A stretch of 64,000 bases of DNA from Asticcacaulis sp. AC460 (GTDB lineage Bacteria > Pseudomonadota > Alphaproteobacteria > Caulobacterales > Caulobacteraceae). A program made the translations under genes and the position numbers. Location of the stretch: contig NZ_AWGD01000025.1 in assembly GCF_000495795.1 (NCBI RefSeq), positions 62,001 through 126,000 on the forward strand, read 5' to 3'. This document shows, one piece after another, positions 61,454 to 64,000 of the stretch (position 1 is the first letter of the stretch; each line of letters starts with the position of its first letter). Below the pieces are notes generated by a model. It was given only the letters and a program-made list of their open reading frames with translations, did no database searches and was not told where the DNA came from.

Positions 61454-64000
61454 TTAGAAGCTGGCGCGCAGGACCAGGGCGACGCGCCGGTCGGTCGCGA
61501 CCCACGAATAACGCGGGCGAACGTTCAGGTTGTCGAGGTTGCTGACGCGCAGGTAGGTCTTGGCCTGGCCGATATTGGTGGCCTGCAGACCGATCTTGTA
61601 GTGGTCGTTGACGGTGTAGAAGATCGAGCCGTCCCATTGGCCATACTCTTCCGACCAGACCGGGCGGTTGATATTGGCGCCTGAGGTGGTCAGCAGGTAC
61701 ATGTCGCGCCAGTTATAGGCCAGACGCGCCGAGATGCCGTACTTTTCGTACATCACCGCGAAGTTGTAGCTGGTCGGCGACATGCCTTCCAGCGGCAGGC
61801 CGCTGAGGTTGGCCTGGACCAGCTGGTTGCCGTCGAAGATGTTGACCAGCGGATTGTGGCCGCCCGACGAGTCGATCTTGGTGAAGTTGGCCTGGACACC
61901 GAAGCCCGACCACGCGCCCGGCAGGAAGTCGTAGAACTGCTGGTAGGCGATTTCGAAGCCGTTGACCTTGCCTTCCGAGCCGTTGATGTAACGGGTGACG
62001 TTGAAGGGCAGGGTCTTGCCGTTGTTGGTGAAGTTGATGACTTCGTTGCCGCCGTAGATGTAGTCCTCGATGTTCTTGGCGAACAGGTTCAGGACCAGGC
62101 TGCCGGTCGGGGCGAAGTACCATTCGGCGGTGGCGTCGTACTGGGTAGCCTTGATCGGCTCCAGCGACGGATTGCCGGCGGTGCCCGACAGGTTGACCAG
62201 GTAGCTGTTCGTGCCGGCGGTCAGGCCGACGCCCAGGGTCGTGTAGGCATTGGTCTGGTACAGTTCGGGCCGCACGATCGCCTTGGACACCGCGAAGCGG
62301 AACTGCAGTTCGTCATTGTACTTGAAGCGCAGGTTCAGGCTGGGCAGGATGTCGGTGTAGTCCGACTTGCCCTCGATCGGCTGCTTCATGGCCGTGGCGC
62401 CGAAGGCCGCGGCGTCGGCTGCCAGTTGGCAGGTGGCTGCGGTGACATTGCCGCCGACGACGCAGGGCGGGGCGTTGTTGACCTGGGGCGCGAAGGCGAA
62501 GCCGAAACCGGTGGCTTCGGTCTTTACGGCGCGGACGCCGATATTACCGTCCAGCTTGCGGCCGTTTTCCAGTTCATGTTCGAAATAGACGACGCCATAG
62601 GCTGCCGCGGTCTTTTCGAGCTGGTGATTGACGCCGCCCGAGATGTTGTCGCCGCCGGGGTTGTAGGTGTCCCAGTTCGGCTGCAGCGGGGACCAGCCCC
62701 AGCCTTGCGTTTCGGTGCTGCGCAGCAGCGAGTAGGCACGATCGGTGCCGTTGGTGACAACCCACGGGGCGGTCATCCAGGCAGCGCCCGGAATCTGGGC
62801 GTCGCCGCCGAAGAAGTTGTCGTACTGGTGGTAGACGACACCGTTCATGCCGGGGCCGCGGGTGGCGTCGTCCAGGAAGACCCGGCTCGATTCGCTGCCC
62901 GAACCTTGCCAGTACTGATACGACAGCAGCGACCAGTTCCAGCCCGACTGACGGGTGATGTAGTCCTTGTCCGTGGTGCGGACGCCGAACTTGAAGGTCT
63001 TCAGCCACTCGCTGTCGTCGAAGTCGTAACGGCCGTCGAGGCGGACGGCGGTCTCTTCGCCTTCATTGTCCTCGATATGGTCCATGGCGGCGGCCCAGTA
63101 GTAGTCCGAAGCCTTGGAAGTATCACCGGTGACCTTGATGGTCGGAATGTCGGTGCTGAGGTCGATGATGAAGGGCAGGTTGTCCTTGTGGTGGGTATAG
63201 GCCGTCATCGACAGGATTTCTGCCGTCGACTTGACGTGCTGGACGTCGAAGTTGAACGACAGGCGATCAGAGGCCCACCATTTGGCGTTGAACGCTACGT
63301 CGGTCGTGCGCTTGTGGTCTTCGCCGTAGCGGGTGTCGGTGTCGTACAGGGCGCCGGGGATGGTGCCGCCGGTGAAGACGCCGTCGCTGTCATACTTGAA
63401 ATTGTTGCCCGGCGCATTGGCCTGGCCGATCCAGTCCCAGCTGAAGATGCCGTATTCGATGTTGTTGGCGTCGACCTTGGCGTCCATGGCGGTCAGGGTG
63501 AACAGCCAGTCGGTGTTCGGTTGCCACTGCAGGGCGCCGTAAGCCGCCGTGCGCTTCTGCTCCCACTGGATTTCCTTGGCGCTGAGGCCGCCCGGAATGT
63601 AGCGGGTGGCATTGCCGACCTGGGTGGTTTCGAACTTGTCCGCGTTCAGGGCATCGGTACGGTTGCCGACGTCGGAGACCGAGTAGTTGAACAGCACGCC
63701 CAACCGGCCGGCCGAGGTGTCGAACTGGTTGGAATAGATGCCGTTATAGGAGGTGTGGCTCTTCTTCTGCAGATCGCCGTAATTGGTGTCGACCGAGAAG
63801 GCGACGATGCGCTTCTTGGAATCGAAGGGCAAGCGGGTGCGCAGGTTCACCGTGCCGCCGATGCCGCCTTCGATCAGGTCGGCCGACGGGTTCTTGTAGA
63901 CGTCGACGCCGGCCAGCAGGTCGGCCGATACGTCTTCCCAGCTCAGGCCGCGGCCGTTCTTGGCCGAGAAGATGTCGCGGCCGTTGGTTTCCGAACGGAC
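61454..64000 (-). CDS. TonB-dependent outer-membrane receptor, 5' end outside the window
   Basis: At least 848 residues; the frame is open to the window edge, so signal peptide, TonB box and the start of the plug lie outside. The visible N-terminal part is plug domain (SWEDVSADLLAGVDVYKNPS, then IEGGIGGTVNLRTR). The barrel follows with alternating aromatic strands and ends RRVALVLRASF, a terminal Phe as in outer-membrane barrels. Within the Caulobacter-type receptor family it takes up an unknown ligand, likely a glycan or siderophore-like compound, using TonB energy. Two hairpins separate it from the halogenase pair downstream, which suggests partial read-through or independent expression. 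Confidence 0.95.
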   Translation of the reverse strand, partial: VRSETNGRDIFSAKNGRGLSWEDVSADLLAGVDVYKNPSADLIEGGIGGTVNLRTRLPFDSKKRIVAFSVDTNYGDLQKKSHTSYNGIYSNQFDTSAGRLGVLFNYSVSDVGNRTDALNADKFETTQVGNATRYIPGGLSAKEIQWEQKRTAAYGALQWQPNTDWLFTLTAMDAKVDANNIEYGIFSWDWIGQANAPGNNFKYDSDGVFTGGTIPGALYDTDTRYGEDHKRTTDVAFNAKWWASDRLSFNFDVQHVKSTAEILSMTAYTHHKDNLPFIIDLSTDIPTIKVTGDTSKASDYYWAAAMDHIEDNEGEETAVRLDGRYDFDDSEWLKTFKFGVRTTDKDYITRQSGWNWSLLSYQYWQGSGSESSRVFLDDATRGPGMNGVVYHQYDNFFGGDAQIPGAAWMTAPWVVTNGTDRAYSLLRSTETQGWGWSPLQPNWDTYNPGGDNISGGVNHQLEKTAAAYGVVYFEHELENGRKLDGNIGVRAVKTEATGFGFAFAPQVNNAPPCVVGGNVTAATCQLAADAAAFGATAMKQPIEGKSDYTDILPSLNLRFKYNDELQFRFAVSKAIVRPELYQTNAYTTLGVGLTAGTNSYLVNLSGTAGNPSLEPIKATQYDATAEWYFAPTGSLVLNLFAKNIEDYIYGGNEVINFTNNGKTLPFNVTRYINGSEGKVNGFEIAYQQFYDFLPGAWSGFGVQANFTKIDSSGGHNPLVNIFDGNQLVQANLSGLPLEGMSPTSYNFAVMYEKYGISARLAYNWRDMYLLTTSGANINRPVWSEEYGQWDGSIFYTVNDHYKIGLQATNIGQAKTYLRVSNLDNLNVRPRYSWVATDRRVALVLRASF

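Noticed and set aside
1-64000. Search for tRNA, rRNA, transposase, integrase or prophage genes
   Set aside because: No sequence supporting any of these was found by eye; the region shows no clear mobile-element boundary.

Overview
The window is GC-rich, densely coded DNA from a Gram-negative bacterium. The mix points to an alphaproteobacterium of the Caulobacterales type (Asticcacaulis/Caulobacter-like): a TonB-dependent receptor beside paired tryptophan-halogenase-family genes, an autotransporter, RTX proteins, a 4Fe-4S serine dehydratase, GSCFA/WcbI-type envelope glycan genes, and a perfect operator core resembling the xylose-type LacI box. This assignment is inference from gene content; there is no rRNA or tRNA in the window to anchor it.

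Region 1 (1-26627) is mainly envelope polysaccharide and nucleotide-sugar metabolism. It has a two-domain glycosyltransferase cut by the window edge, a GT61-type enzyme, a large fused GT2/GT-B glycosyltransferase, a TPR plus GT-D-like protein, and a translationally coupled GSCFA/WcbI pair. A minus-strand block follows: cysQ, a PhyH-type dioxygenase, cysD, cysNC, then rfbC, rfbB, rfbD, rfbA. It would make activated sulfate (APS/PAPS), clear PAP, and make dTDP-L-rhamnose. Next come a lipoprotein-type amidase, a dicarboxylate/cation symporter, a small unknown protein, L-serine dehydratase, and a divergent pair of an AGE-family epimerase and mannose-1-phosphate guanylyltransferase.

Region 2 (26.8-50.8 kb) is the striking part: five tandem, same-strand paralogous genes for very large RTX-repeat M10 (serralysin-like) metalloproteases of 1534, 1639, 826, 1707 and 1859 aa. 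All share an unusual N-terminus (Met-Arg-x-Arg-Phe-Gly-Leu or close), a zinc motif HEIGHxLGLKHGH, mosaic RTX/interspersed modules and a C-terminus ending in Trp. Each has its own promoter-like element of the same architecture (CTT[T/C]C, 17 bp, [G/T]T[G/A]TA). The secretion machinery they would need (type I ABC exporter, membrane fusion protein, outer-membrane channel) is not in the window. A small EF-hand protein follows the array.

Region 3 (51.5-64 kb) holds a classical autotransporter, a small Tyr/Pro-rich protein, and a FadR/GntR-family regulator behind a palindrome-rich divergent control region. It also holds an AbrB-type antitoxin with a Doc-family partner whose catalytic Fic motif is degenerate, a small exported protein, a VOC-family protein, two overlapping tryptophan-halogenase-family genes, and a TonB-dependent receptor running off the right edge. 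Two hairpin terminators separate the receptor from the halogenase genes.
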